Assembly: GCF_047495875.1 (NCBI RefSeq)
Contig: NC_092471.1
Span: 8,143,001-8,207,000, forward strand
Source of the DNA: Pithys albifrons albifrons
Taxonomy: Eukaryota; Chordata; Aves; Passeriformes; Thamnophilidae
Length of the DNA: 64,000 bases
Reading direction: 5' to 3'
Every line of letters starts with the position of its first letter. Within the stretch, counting starts at the first letter, position 1. Shown piece after piece: positions 12,350 to 22,800 of this stretch. Under the pieces are notes generated by a model. That model was not told the DNA's origin. It did not search any database and saw only the letters and a program-made list of their open reading frames with translations. The translations under genes were made by a program, and so were the position numbers.

Positions 12350-12960
12350 GCGCCGCAGCTTCCACACAGGAATTAACGATTCGGAACAATACTTGTCACT
12401 TTGCTATGAGGAAATTGTCAAGTGAAAAGCAATTTATTAAAAAGAGAAGAAAGAAATGTTTTTGCTTATTAAGATCAACATCATATTAAAGTATTTTCTT
12501 AATACCCCATTTGGGATGAATTTTGTGTTTTCTCCCTCATTCTCTCAGATGGGAGTAAAGCAGAGGGTTTCACTCTAATTAATTGTTGGCTGCTTCATTT
12601 GGCCAGCAAATTTCATGAGCAAGGTTACACATTTCTGTAGAATTTGAATTGCAAATGCTGCAGGAATACAATGAGGAAAACACACGGAATTTTAAAAGCA
12701 AATGGGAACTCTTCTGTTGGACATTAGTTTAAAATCGCTTTATTTTCACAAATCTTAAAAATATATCTTGACAGATTATTTACCTTCCCCACTCCTTTCT
12801 TTTCATTTGGGGTTTAAAGCAACAGGTTTGGTTTATGTGCTCACTGTTGCCTTCTGGCTTTTCAGCCTTAGGGAGCTGTATTTTCAGTTCTACTCTAACG
12901 TTGGCTAGAGACTTTAAAATATGTATGTATATATATTTCTAGGGAGAGGTTGTCACGTGT
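12350..12960. other. AT-rich, conserved-element-like intergenic segment
   Basis: The base composition changes sharply here from GC-rich to AT-rich. The sequence holds several TAATTA-type homeodomain core sites, lacks repeats, and looks like vertebrate conserved non-coding DNA rather than neutral intergenic DNA. No gene is visible. Function as an enhancer is an inference from texture only. Confidence 0.3.
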
Positions 12961-15109
12961 GTTGGTGATTTGACAAGGTCAAACCCGAGGACAGTCCCGT
13001 CCCTCAGCTTTGCAGAAGTTGATGGAAGCTGTACCCAAGGAGAGTGTGCCACGCTGGCATCACGTCGTGCACATGGAGGACAGGCCACTTTTTGGGAGTC
13101 CCGGAGCCCAGCGTGGAAATGGTGAGTGAGAGCTGGAGGCCCTTCCCAGCACTGCGGATCAGCAGCTCGGACTGTCAAGGGCAACCGGGAGGATGGCTCG
13201 ACACAGGGACAAAATAGGAAGAGGAATGACCCATGAAACCACATTTCTGGCTGCACCACCAGCTTCCTCACCCGGAGCGGTGACTCATCACCACATGGAG
13301 ACCCGCCCGCTGGTCCCGGGGCTGATGCGGATCCTGCAGCCAGGAGAGGCAGCATGGGAGGGGATAACGAGGAGACTGAGCTGCTGCCAAGGAGGGGCTG
13401 CAGACACAGAGTGTGGCAGTGTAGCAGCAGCACCTTCCCCTCTCACACTGCCCAGCAGCAACAACCAGCTCCTGGGCCAAGCTCTTCTGAATGGCTGGTG
13501 ATCTGGTACCATGCCGGGGGACCACAGAGAGATGCTTTTCCTCACAGAAATCCCAATAATCCCCTTGTTGTATCAATTATGTTTCAGTGCAGCTGTGCTT
13601 CTGCCCCAAAATCAGTAATTGCTTTGGAAAATGCCTTTTGCCTTCTTTTTTGAGGTACCTCCATGCCTTTTGTTGCTGCTAATGTAACAGCTAAAAGCTG
13701 AAGAATGGCAGAAAATATGAAATTTCTGAGAAAGGTCCTCAGGATTTGCGTCTGAGTCATCTCTGTGTTGGCTGAAAAAGCTGGCAAAGAAGAAGAGTAT
13801 CACTGGAGGCTCTTTCTGAAAGAGCCCCAGAATTAGGAGCCTGGGCCAGGTGGGCACGTCCACTGTAACCTGATGGGTCTGAGATCAAAAGCCATCATTG
13901 CAGTTATTTGGCTGGTGTGGCAGGACCTCCCCGAATGAGGTGCGTGTGAGAGCAGCCCCCAGAGCTCCAGCAGCCATTCCAGCCCCAGGGAGCCGGTCCC
14001 AGCCCCTGCAGCTCACATGCTGAACACCATAAGGCACAGTAAGTGGATTAGCAGAACCTCTGGAAGAGGCAAAGAAGAAATGACACTTGGTCTTAAGCTG
14101 GTTTTGCACGTATTTACGCAAATGATGTGCCCAGCTAGACGGTAAGCGAGGTGAAATCCGGGCTATCCCTGCTGCCCTCGCTGGCTCAGAGCCTGCTGCA
14201 GGCTCCTGGCAGGGAAGAGTCTGGTTTGTAGCTGGGGCAGACACGGTGAGTCAGAGCCGCGAGCCGATCGATGCTGACAGCGGGGACAGCCGCGACAGGC
14301 GGAGCAGCCGGGCAGGTCCCCGCTGTGCCTGCGGTGGGGAGGCTTTGGCTGCTGGGGAGGTGCTGCAGTCCCACCCTGTCATTCAGAGGAGATGCTCCAG
14401 GCTCCTGGCTCCCTCCAGGGCTTGGGGATGCTCTTCTGTCACCTCAGGGCAGGGCACTGTCCGCTCCCGCTCCTTCCTCCTTGTAGGGCACAGCACCAGG
14501 CAGGATCCATCTCTCGCACTGGTGAGATGGGGATTGCAATTATTCCTGGCCCTTGCTTGTGCCATCTGTCTGTTCCCTGAACATCCCTGCAGGATCTCTA
14601 TCTTAGCAGGTTAATTTAATAAGAGCCTGCTTTATTGTTGCTGGCTGCGGGCACGGCAGAGCAGCTGAGTCCATCAGCAGCACAGAGCGGCTCTGGCAGC
14701 AATCGACCCCTGCCCGGATGTTCATTTGGGAGGGTTGTTTTGCAGAGAAAGGGCAAACCCTCCTGAGGCAGCGCCGAGGGCTCAGCCCTGCCTCTTTCTC
14801 CTTGGCAGGAGCCGTGGAGAAAGTGGCAGCAGGATTAAATCAGGCGTTTGACCTGGGGTGTGCCACACCTCAGCGGTGATGGAGGGGGGGGTGGCAGCGG
14901 GGCGGGATCGGCAGGAGGTGCCTCCCTGCGTGGCTGGCTCAGGGCTTGGCCATTTATGGCAGAAGCAAAGCAGCTCTTCCCATCCAGAGTTTCAAAACCT
15001 TTTACATCACCCGCTGTTTCTGTGGCTCGGGGTGTGTGGTGGGGCACGAGGAGGAGCTGCGCAAACAGTTTAATGAAGGGACCGGCTGGTCCTAAGGACA
15101 AAGAACAAC
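12961..15109. other. intergenic, no supported gene
   Basis: GC-rich intergenic DNA with many short overlapping frames and no protein family signature. CpG density rises locally around 14.15-14.35 kb. Nothing else stands out. Confidence 0.5.
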
Positions 15110-15900
15110 CTGGTGCACTTTGAGGTCGGCCTTTTTTTTCAGCTCCGTGGACACGAATGCCGAGCTATAAAGCGCTGTGAGCTGGGAAATAAACGTTGGG
15201 AATGCAAATTCATACCGATGATGCACTCAGAGGTAAACAAATCCAGCCTCCCAGCCCCGTGCCCACCTGCTCGGGCTTCCCCTCAGCCCAAGAGGAGGCG
15301 TTGCCGCTGAAGTCAATTGCACAAAAATGTATTTGGCTTTTCTCCCGCTGTGCTCTTTGCCCCATTCCTCTCCCGCAGTCGTTCCTCCACGCATCACAAA
15401 CATAATGGACCAGCAGTGCCACAAGGACACGCACATAATGAACCTAAGTGACCGTGTAATCTCATTATTGTCACCCTCATCCTCCCTCGCCCCTTTTCTC
15501 CCTCCCCCCATTTGTCACTGTCACCGATTGTGTCATGGTTAAAATAAGACGGGAAGCTGCTCTGGGAGCAACCATGGCTTTCCTTTATCCCGAGCACCCT
15601 GAGTGCATTAAGGTACTTTCCAGCTACTCGTGAGTTCTAATGGGGTTGAAGTGGGAGGCAGCCTCTTTTTAATGCTCACCTTTTTACATTTTCGAGCTGA
15701 TTCACCAGCCACATGAAAATCCCCCATCCAGGCACGGCTGCTCATGCCAGCAATTCACTTGACAACACAATTTTGGAGAAAATGGCAAAGAAAGAAGAGG
15801 GGCTATTACCTACATGTAATAAAGAAGAATAAAATTTGGTGTCACTTAAGTAAGATTTGTTCTGGAGGATAAAATTCCTCACTGAGCTTTTCCCATAATG
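15110..15900. other. conserved-element-like segment upstream of RAP2C
   Basis: The segment mixes short AT-rich blocks with TAAT cores, CATAATG-type motifs and octamer-like ATGCAAAT (about 15203-15210), and has no repeats or coding signature. This texture is common in vertebrate distal regulatory DNA. It lies about 1.7-2.5 kb upstream of the RAP2C start codon. Regulatory function is inferred. Confidence 0.3.
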
Positions 15901-16463
15901 GACTTATTTTCTTAATGGAAAGAAAGTGAATAAAATAACGCTGTGAAAACAGCCACAAGCAGAGCCACTTCCTCAGTACTTTTTGTGTGTCTTTGGATGA
16001 TTTTAGCCTTGACCAGGCACCCCTCCCGCCCTGCTGGGAGAGCAGGACGGACACAGCACGGACAGACTTGTCTGCCTTGGACTCGCAATCCAGCCGGTGA
16101 TGGGAAAGGGCCAAATCCTGCACCTTCCGAGTCTGCTGGAATCCTGCAGCAACCAATGTGGTTCTGTGGAGGGGCAGCTTCTCCTGCGGCTGGGAAGGAC
16201 CCGGTCAGGTCTGACGCCACTGGGGGGTTTCATTTAGAAAGAAAAGAGATGTTTATTCCCTGTAGTTCCTTCCCCGTAACCCCAGGGGGGGATTCCCGGG
16301 CCGAGAAACGCCGATCCGGCAGCGCCGGGGCCGTGCTGACACCTGCTGTCCGGGAATTCCCATGGAAAGGGATCCAGGAACGGCAGGGAAAGGCAAATAA
16401 AACCTCGAGAAATCGCGCGGCAGCCGCGGGGGGAAGGACACAGCACAGAGTGGCGGTGACAAG
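15901..16463. other. intergenic sequence before the CR1 element
   Basis: The GC content rises towards the RAP2C CpG island. No gene, repeat family or convincing motif array is visible. Confidence 0.45.
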
Positions 16464-16860
16464 TTCCACAGAACCAGAGTGGTTTGGGCTGGAAGGGACC
16501 TTGAGGAGGATCCAGTGCCACTCCCTGCCATGGGCAGGGACACGTCCCACTGTCCCAGGGTGCTCCAAGCCCTGTCCAGCCTGGCCTGGGACACTCTCAG
16601 GGATGGGGCAGCCACAGCTTCCCTGCCCACCCTCACGGCCAGGAATATTTTCCAAATACCCAAACCAAACCTACTCTTTTTCGGTTTGAACCCACTCGCC
16701 CTTGTCCTGTCACTCCACGTGGAGCTCTTATGAATGGTCTCTCTCCATCTTCCCCGCAATTCCCCTGCAGGTACGGGAAGGGGCAATTATGTCACCCCGA
16801 GGCCTTCTCTTTTCCAGGCTGAGCAATCCCAGTTCTCTCAGCCTTCTCTCACAGGAGATG
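16464..16860 (-). mobile_element. 5'-truncated CR1 LINE fragment (3' end)
   Basis: The sequence follows the well-known 3' portion of bird CR1 elements on the minus strand. Landmarks, read in plus orientation, are the 'ggtttgggctggaaggga' block near 16480, the 'ccatgggcagggacac' block near 16530, the 'gggatggggcagcc' block near 16600, and the 'ggctgagcaatcccag' block near 16820. The element's own 3' end therefore lies at the left. The copy is truncated at its 5' side, as most CR1 copies are, lacks reverse-transcriptase coding capacity, and its terminal octamer repeat is decayed. It sits just upstream of the RAP2C CpG island. Confidence 0.85.
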
Positions 16861-17090
16861 CCCCATCGCTCTGCCCAGCCCGGCGTCCCCCTCCTTTACA
16901 AGCCCATGGAGAACAGCGGCGCCGCTCTCCGCTGTGGCTGCCACAGCCCAGGTCCCCTTCCCCGCGGGTCTCCTCCTCAGAGAGGAGTTTGTTACGGAGT
17001 TCACGTTTCGAGTGCGGGGCTGGAGCCGCGAACGCGCCCCCGACACACCCGCCCATGCTGGAGCGGAACGAGCAAGGACGGCACCGCGGT

Positions 17091-17256
17091 GCTACACACA
17101 AACCCGTCCCCCTACAGTGCCTCGGTGTCACACCCGAATCCGTCCCCCTACAGTGCCTCGGTGCCACACTCAAATTCGTCCCCTGCACAGTGCCCCGGTG
17201 TCACACCCAAACCCGTCCCCCATAGTGCCCCGGTGTCACACCCAAACCTGCCCCCC
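17091..17256 (+). repeat. GC-rich minisatellite, about 36-bp unit, 4-5 copies
   Basis: Copies begin with GTGCC(T/C)CGGTG at 17117, 17153, 17190 and 17225, giving unit lengths of 36, 37 and 35 bases. A partial copy precedes them from 17091. Copies differ by a few substitutions and small indels. The array ends about 20 bases before the RAP2C promoter motifs. Confidence 0.85.
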
Positions 17257-17273
17257 CGGGCGCCGGCGGGCGG

Positions 17274-17319
17274 TGACGCAGCACGCCGGAAGTGAGCGGT
17301 GCTGGCGGGGAGGGGCGGG
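17274..17319 (+). promoter_or_regulatory. RAP2C: probable RAP2C core promoter motif cluster (CRE-like, ETS, GC box)
   Basis: Within 46 bases lie TGACGCA (17274-17280, CRE/ATF-like), CCGGAAGTG (17286-17294, a strong ETS/GABPA core) and GGGGCGGG (17312-17319, an Sp1-type GC box). This is a common arrangement in TATA-less vertebrate promoters. They are about 270-315 bases upstream of the RAP2C ATG. The motif matches are direct; use as the promoter is inferred. Confidence 0.5.
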
Positions 17320-17397
17320 TCCGCCTCCGGGTGCCGCAGCGAAACCCTTCCGGGCGGGGGCGGCCGCTGCCGGGCGGGTCCCGCGGCCGCGCCGGCG

Positions 17398-17418
17398 ATG
17401 GCGGGGGCGCGGCCGTGA
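17398..17418 (+). CDS. upstream ORF 1 in the RAP2C 5' UTR (6 codons)
   Basis: An ATG in strong context (G at -3 and G at +4) is followed by five codons and TGA. It is translated only if transcription begins upstream of it, which the promoter motifs allow. It may reduce initiation at the main start. Confidence 0.3.
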   Translation: MAGARP

Positions 17419-17524
17419 AGGCGCAGCGGGGCCGGGCCGGGCCGGGCGCTGACGGGGGGTCGGTACCCTCAGCACGGCGCGGGAGCAGCGGGGCCTCGCC
17501 CTTCTCCTGAGGCGGGCCGGGGCT

Positions 17525-17554
17525 ATGCGAGGGCCGCGCTGCCGCCTGCGCTAG
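17525..17554 (+). CDS. upstream ORF 2 in the RAP2C 5' UTR (9 codons)
   Basis: ATG at 17525 reads nine codons, rich in Arg and Cys, and stops at TAG (17552-17554), 34 bases before the RAP2C ATG. It ends before the main start and is in a different frame. The context is modest. It could tune RAP2C translation, which would require ribosome profiling to show. Confidence 0.35.
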   Translation: MRGPRCRLR

Positions 17555-17588
17555 GCCCGGGCCCGGCGGGCAGTGGCGACAGGGCCCG

Positions 17589-17861
17589 ATGCGGGAGTAC
17601 AAGGTGGTGGTGCTGGGCAGCGGCGGGGTGGGGAAGTCCGCCCTGACCGTGCAGTTCGTCACCGGGACCTTCATCGAGAAGTACGACCCCACCATCGAGG
17701 ACTTCTACCGCAAGGAGATCGAGGTGGACTCGTCCCCGTCGGTGCTGGAGATCCTGGACACGGCGGGCACGGAGCAGTTCGCCTCCATGCGCGACCTCTA
17801 CATCAAGAACGGGCAGGGCTTCATCCTCGTGTACAGCCTGGTGAACCAGCAGTCCTTCCAG
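17589..17861 (+). CDS. RAP2C: RAP2C coding exon 1 (residues 1-91)
   Basis: Runs from the start codon to Gln91 in phase 0 and ends CAG|GTAATC. It carries the P-loop, effector loop and switch II. It is very GC-rich because it lies inside the CpG island. Confidence 0.97.
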
Positions 17862-19832
17862 GTAATCCCTGCCCGGGGAGGCCGCGGGGCCGAGCGAGAA
17901 GTGTTTGGGGCAGCCACGTGTGCGCTGCGGGCGCGTTATGGGCGAGGGGCACAGGGTGGGAATGCCCGGCTGGAAAGCGCCGCTTCCCGGGGGGAACTGC
18001 TTGCTTTGCAGGTACTTATCAGGCTGCCACCACTGTCGAATCCCGCGCAGTGCTGGAGAACAATGACCGGCTCCCAATTCTCCAGCAGAAATCTCTTGGC
18101 AATCCCCTTTGGTGAAGAAAACACCCGATATTAAAATCGAGACTTCCCCTTCCAGCGCCCCCCCTCCTAAAAGGCGTGTTCCTGCAAAGCTCCTGAAGGG
18201 GCCTCATTGTTCTGCAGTTGTGACTTGTTAAGTGAGCTGCTGTTTTCCTCCCCCCAAAATGTATTCCTGTCCAGCCCGAGCTCGGTGCTCTCCCAGCGTG
18301 GGTGGGTCCTGGAAAGCAGAACCAGCCACAGGCGATAATTTGTGGCTCTGGATTTGATTTCTGCTCTCAAAACTCTCTCTCAAAAAAAAAGAAATATCTC
18401 TGCCAGTGACTGGCCTGAGCCGCCTCGAGAAGCCCGGCTTTGTTTTTGGGCAGTAGGCGAGTTTTGCAGCGCAGGGATTTGCAGCTCCTGCCTTGGCTGG
18501 GCCGCCGAGCTGGGTTTGTTCCAGCGGGTTGGCAGGGCCTGGCACACCCACCCCCACTGGAGCGGCGTGTTTGCCTCTGCTGAAGGCCAAGCCTTATCTT
18601 AGCAGAGGCCTCGAAACAGCCCCGTGCAAGCTGGAGACGTGCTTATCTTTGGGAAACAACAGCAGTGACATTGGGATGCCTCTGCTCTCATTTTCACTGA
18701 TTTTGGGGGGCCATTGAGCCCCCATTATTCAGGGAATGGGTGCTGGGTTAGTAATCCAACCTGTTAATATTTAATTACTCCCGTCTGTCTGCAGTGTGTT
18801 TGCTCTGGAGGCTGTAGGTGTAAACCACTCTGCAGCTCTTTACACAGAGGTAACTTCAAACGCTGGAATTGCTTTGTCTGAGAACTATGCAAGAATTTGT
18901 AGAACTTAGTACTGATAGTAACCTAAAACACTCAGGGGGCAGAGGAGGCTGACTCAGACTTTCAAGTGTGAGCTCCCCTTGTCGGCTCAGACCTGAATAA
19001 ATGCATCTCTAGGTAATGAAATCTCTTTACAGCAGCTAATTTGGTTACTTACATGTGATTAAATGTGTTCACAATGAATTATTCTAAACATTCCACAAGT
19101 GAGAAGGCTTTATTTAAATTGCTGGCTTTCTCAGGCTGTAAGGTAAGCACAGACTTCCTAAATGGTTGTGTAATGGCGTGATCCTGGTAGGGTTACAGGT
19201 CCTTAGACCTGAGACAACTTCAGAAAGCTGAAACCAGCTTTCAAAGCAGTGATCCTGTGTCCTCCTCCAGCTGAACTGACTGTCTGGGAGCACAGCAATC
19301 ACTTTCTGTTTGTTTCTGAAAAAAAAATTCTATAAAATGGGTATGTCTTTATAGAAAATCAAAAATAACTTTTATTAGTGATTAGTAGTGAGCTTTCTCT
19401 GAGTTCTACAGTGACTGTGAATTCAAGAAGTATTCTGGTGTATTTTTCATGTCCAGTTGCACGTGAGGGTCATTAAAATGTGTTTCTGTAGTGGTTCTGT
19501 AGCAATCCCGTGTGATTCCTTGCATGTTCTAACCACCTGGATTGTTTGATCAGGACATCAAGCCCATGAGGGACCAGATTGTCCGCGTGAAGAGATACGA
19601 GAAAGTTCCTCTGATCCTGGTGGGAAACAAAGTGGATCTGGAGTCTGAGAGGGAGGTGTTGTCTGCAGAGGGCAGAGCCCTGGCTCAGGAGTGGGGCTGT
19701 CCCTTCATGGAGACGTCAGCCAAGAGCAAAACGATGGTGGATGAACTGTTTGCTGAGATCGTCAGGCAAATGAACTATGCGTCCCTGCCCGAGAAACAAG
19801 ACCAGTGTTGTACAACCTGCATCGTCCAGTGA
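17589..19832 (+). CDS. RAP2C: RAP2C, Ras-related small GTPase (complete, 2 coding exons)
   Basis: RAP2C is a membrane-bound Ras-family GTPase that signals through effectors such as TNIK, MINK and MAP4K4. Coding exons are 17589-17861 and 19554-19832, which join in frame to give 183 aa, the family length. Visible motifs are the P-loop GSGGVGKS (10-17), the effector loop with Phe39 that separates RAP2 from RAP1, DTAGTEQ (57-63), NKVD (116-119) and ETSAK (144-148). The C-terminus is CCTTCIVQ, with Cys176/177 as likely palmitoylation sites and CIVQ as the prenylation box. The tail separates it from RAP2A (CNIQ) and RAP2B (CVIL), and FRMD7 and STK26 as neighbours confirm RAP2C. The ATG at 17589 is chosen because it begins the invariant [10 protein letters not shown]. 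Nothing is broken. Confidence 0.97.
17862..19553 (+). other. RAP2C: RAP2C intron 1
   Basis: A GT-AG intron of 1692 bases interrupts the coding sequence between Gln91 and Asp92. The first half is still GC-rich, and the rest is ordinary mixed sequence. No gene or repeat is recognised within it. Confidence 0.9.
19554..19832 (+). CDS. RAP2C: RAP2C coding exon 2 (residues 92-183 and stop)
   Basis: Follows an acceptor ending ATCAG and begins with Asp92. It includes NKVD, ETSAK and the CaaX tail, then TGA at 19830-19832. Codon use is less GC-rich than in exon 1, as expected outside the island. Confidence 0.97.
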   Translation, partial: DIKPMRDQIVRVKRYEKVPLILVGNKVDLESEREVLSAEGRALAQEWGCPFMETSAKSKTMVDELFAEIVRQMNYASLPEKQDQCCTTCIVQ

Positions 19833-22800
19833 GAGAAATTCAGAAAAACCTCAGCCATGGCCATACAGAGCAGGTTGGTGGAACAGTTGTCACTAACTGA
19901 GGTGCACAAGCACGGTGTTAAATAAGCAGATAAAGTGGCAGGGAGTGTGAAGTGAGGCAGTCTGACCCGGAGCAGCCTTCCTCCAAAAGAGGAAGAGCTC
20001 GTGCACATGACTGACTGAGTCAGATGGACTTGCTGTGTTACCTCAGTGGGGTTAGTCAGGGAATGCTGCACTTGCAGTGATGTTACAGTGACACAAAGTG
20101 TATGATCTCACCTGCACCTGTTTTGACTGTCAGTGCTGTATTTGGTGTTATGTTACCCTTAATGTTTGGTGATGTTTCAGTGAGTTTACTCTTATTGGCA
20201 TCTGAATTATTTTCAAGTCGTGGGAATTACCTTGGAGTTTGATGGGATTATTTTGACAGAGTTTCCTGATAGTTTTGCTGAGAAGACTGAGCTTGTTTAA
20301 AAGAAATAGAATTCTGTGGTACAGAAACTGAATGTACTTAGAGTACCCTTCTGCCTTATCAGTGGAGTGAGTTTCTCTTGAAAGAGAACCTGCCTGAGTG
20401 GTGAGAAGTGGCTTGAAGCCCACAGGGACAAGTCAAGGGTGTGCACAAAGTGCTCTTCATCTGAACTCTCCAGAGCAGAGAACACACTGTGAAATGGCTT
20501 CCCAAAGCACAGCTCTCCTTTGCCAGTGACTCATAAGAGGTGTGATGACAGAGGCAGAAGGACCTCTACAAACCTTCCCCTCTGTCAGCTTTGATTTGTA
20601 CTTTTCCCCTCAAGAACAGCTGCCTTTGACCCTTCACACCGTGGTGGGTTTTTTCAGTACCTTTTTCACCTGATGGTGTGAATGGGTCTGTCCCTCCCCT
20701 GTGCACAGCAGGGCTGTCATTCCTGTGAGGTGCTTCTGGACCCCTCCCAGCTGTTGTTTCCCCTGTAGCTGTTCCAGGTCTGGTTTCACCACTGGCTCGA
20801 ATCCATGTGACTGCAAAGGGCTCTTCCACACCATGGTGTGCTCTGTGTGCAGCCAGCTGGGCCTTCAGTTGTCCCTTGGACCTGTCTTGGCAAGCAGCTC
20901 GTCATGATCTCTGAGGGCAAGTGCAGGACTGAGGGAGGATGTGAAAATTCAGGGGAAGGAGCTGCCCCTCTTGGCAGCTGCTCTGCTGGAGGCTCAGGCT
21001 GCCACTGCCACGTTAGTAACTCCTGCTCAACTCAAGGAGCTTTTTGTGTCTGAGTGACAAGAGGGAAAATAGGTTATTACTGGCAGCTTTGGAGCCTGTA
21101 TCCTCTTTAATCTTGAGTGCAAGGTCAGAGAGTGAAGTCTCAAAGCTTGTCTTTGAGATTGTTATCAGCTGCTTTGTGAATGTAAAATTTTAGATGCTCA
21201 TGGCCCTGGCACTGTCATGCTACAGATAATACATGATGTTTTTATCTCCAGTTCTGTGGAATTAGGAAGGGCTGCTGTCACTGTATAAGAGGTGTCTGTA
21301 AGTTCAAGACTTGCTTGCTGAAAGGTGAGCAACCTGGTTGTGTTGGAGCAGAGAAAAGTGCAAATAATGTCTTTCCTCCTACAGTGGTCACACCAGCACA
21401 GCCCATAGGGTTATATGAAGGAATGAATCAAAGGAATTCTGCTTTTTTTTAGTGGAGTGCAGCAGGGTTATAATAGCCTGAGTCTCATATAATGATTGAA
21501 ATGTTGCAGCGATTTCTGAGGCAGCTTCCCAAAGAAGGTTATGTGGACTGGAAGTATCATGCCAAAGTTATGGCAGAGCCCTGGGTTACTGGTGGTTCAT
21601 CTTGAGTAAATTACTGTCTTCAGCTCTGACAAAATCGGGCCTTTCATCCTTGAAATATTTCCAGAATTGGTTGCTTCTAAGAGAGGTTTCTCTGTAACTT
21701 ACCTGCTTCTGGGTTCAACATAAAATAGCAAATTTAATCTTGAGGGCCACGTGTTACTCTTTGTGCCCAGATCTGATGGGTTTCCTAAGCATGCTCTTGC
21801 TTTAGAAGAAACATCTGTATTCTCATGTCTTTGTGACCCCTTGAGACAGAGGATCCTGAGCTTTAGTAATACAGATTTCCTTTCCTTCCTTCTGGCCAGC
21901 TTAGAGTCACACCAACCCTCTGGCATGAAATGCTTCCTTACTTCTAGGCAAAGCTGCCTCTGCTCAGCACAGTCTCACCATGTCTGCCAAGCAAGTCTTT
22001 CCTTCCTGAGCTGCTTCCTATTTAGTGCTGATCTTGCCATGTCTGGAAGTTCTTTTAGTCATCCTGGCTCTTCACAGGCTTCATACTCTGTATCTTTGAT
22101 TTCAGCCTCACACTTCTGGGGTATTTCCCTCTTCCTGGCTCCCACTCTGTCCTGTTTTTTTGATTGAGTAGATGTGGGATCTCATTAACTTTATCATAAG
22201 CCTTTGCTGCCTGATAATTTCTTCTGATGTGCTCTGGTGTAGGAGAGGTGCTGATGGTGTCCTGTGATAGCTCTAATCAGCCTTGTAATCCTCCTGCTTA
22301 TCTGCGATCCCGGAAGCAATTGCTGCTTGTCAAACCTCTGCTTTAGCAGCGATCCCTCCCAGGGAACCTGAAACTGAGGAGTGGAACCAGCTGTCTGCAA
22401 ACCCGGGTGTGGGGAGTGGGCTTGAACCGTAACTGTGTCCTGGGACAGTCATCGGCATCACCTCTGAGTTCCGTGGCCTGGGTGAGTCCAGGGCAGTCTG
22501 AGCTGTGTCAGTCGCTCACAGTGTGTCTGTAGCAACAGTTTGTGCCCTCCCTGCAGTTCTGGTGCAGAAACCCACGGGAGGGGTGGGGGTGGATTTTGTG
22601 CTGATTCAAGGCTGTTCCAGTGTCAGTTTTAACTCACAGGTGCCACTTAACTCTTTTTGGTACTGATACCTCGGCCTGTCTGTCAACTCATGTGTAAGTT
22701 CTGTCATGTTTTTGAGTAGCATTTTCTCAAACTGCTGTTCCAGTCAAATGCCTTGAGTGAAGTTAAGGATGGAACAGAACTGCAGAGTCAGGATAACCCA

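Larger units (their letters stand above)
16900..17900. promoter_or_regulatory. RAP2C: CpG island spanning the RAP2C promoter and first coding exon
   Basis: The sequence is GC-rich with abundant CpG from upstream of the minisatellite through exon 1 into the start of intron 1. CpG-island promoters of this kind are typical of broadly expressed vertebrate genes such as RAP2C. No TATA box is visible, so dispersed start sites are expected. The exact transcription start cannot be read from sequence. Confidence 0.75.

Noticed and set aside
11620..12489. 289-codon plus-strand frame as a new gene
   Set aside because: No domain, no codon bias, no convincing promoter or splice context, and it overlaps a probable minus-strand retroviral relic. 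Kept only as a finding to test.
16253..16786. 177-codon minus-strand frame over the CR1 element
   Set aside because: It runs through the CR1 3' UTR region, which does not code for protein in these elements, and GC-rich flanking DNA.
17573..18115. 180-codon alternative frame overlapping RAP2C exon 1
   Set aside because: It is a shadow frame of the GC-rich RAP2C exon. The RAP2C frame itself matches the family residue for residue.
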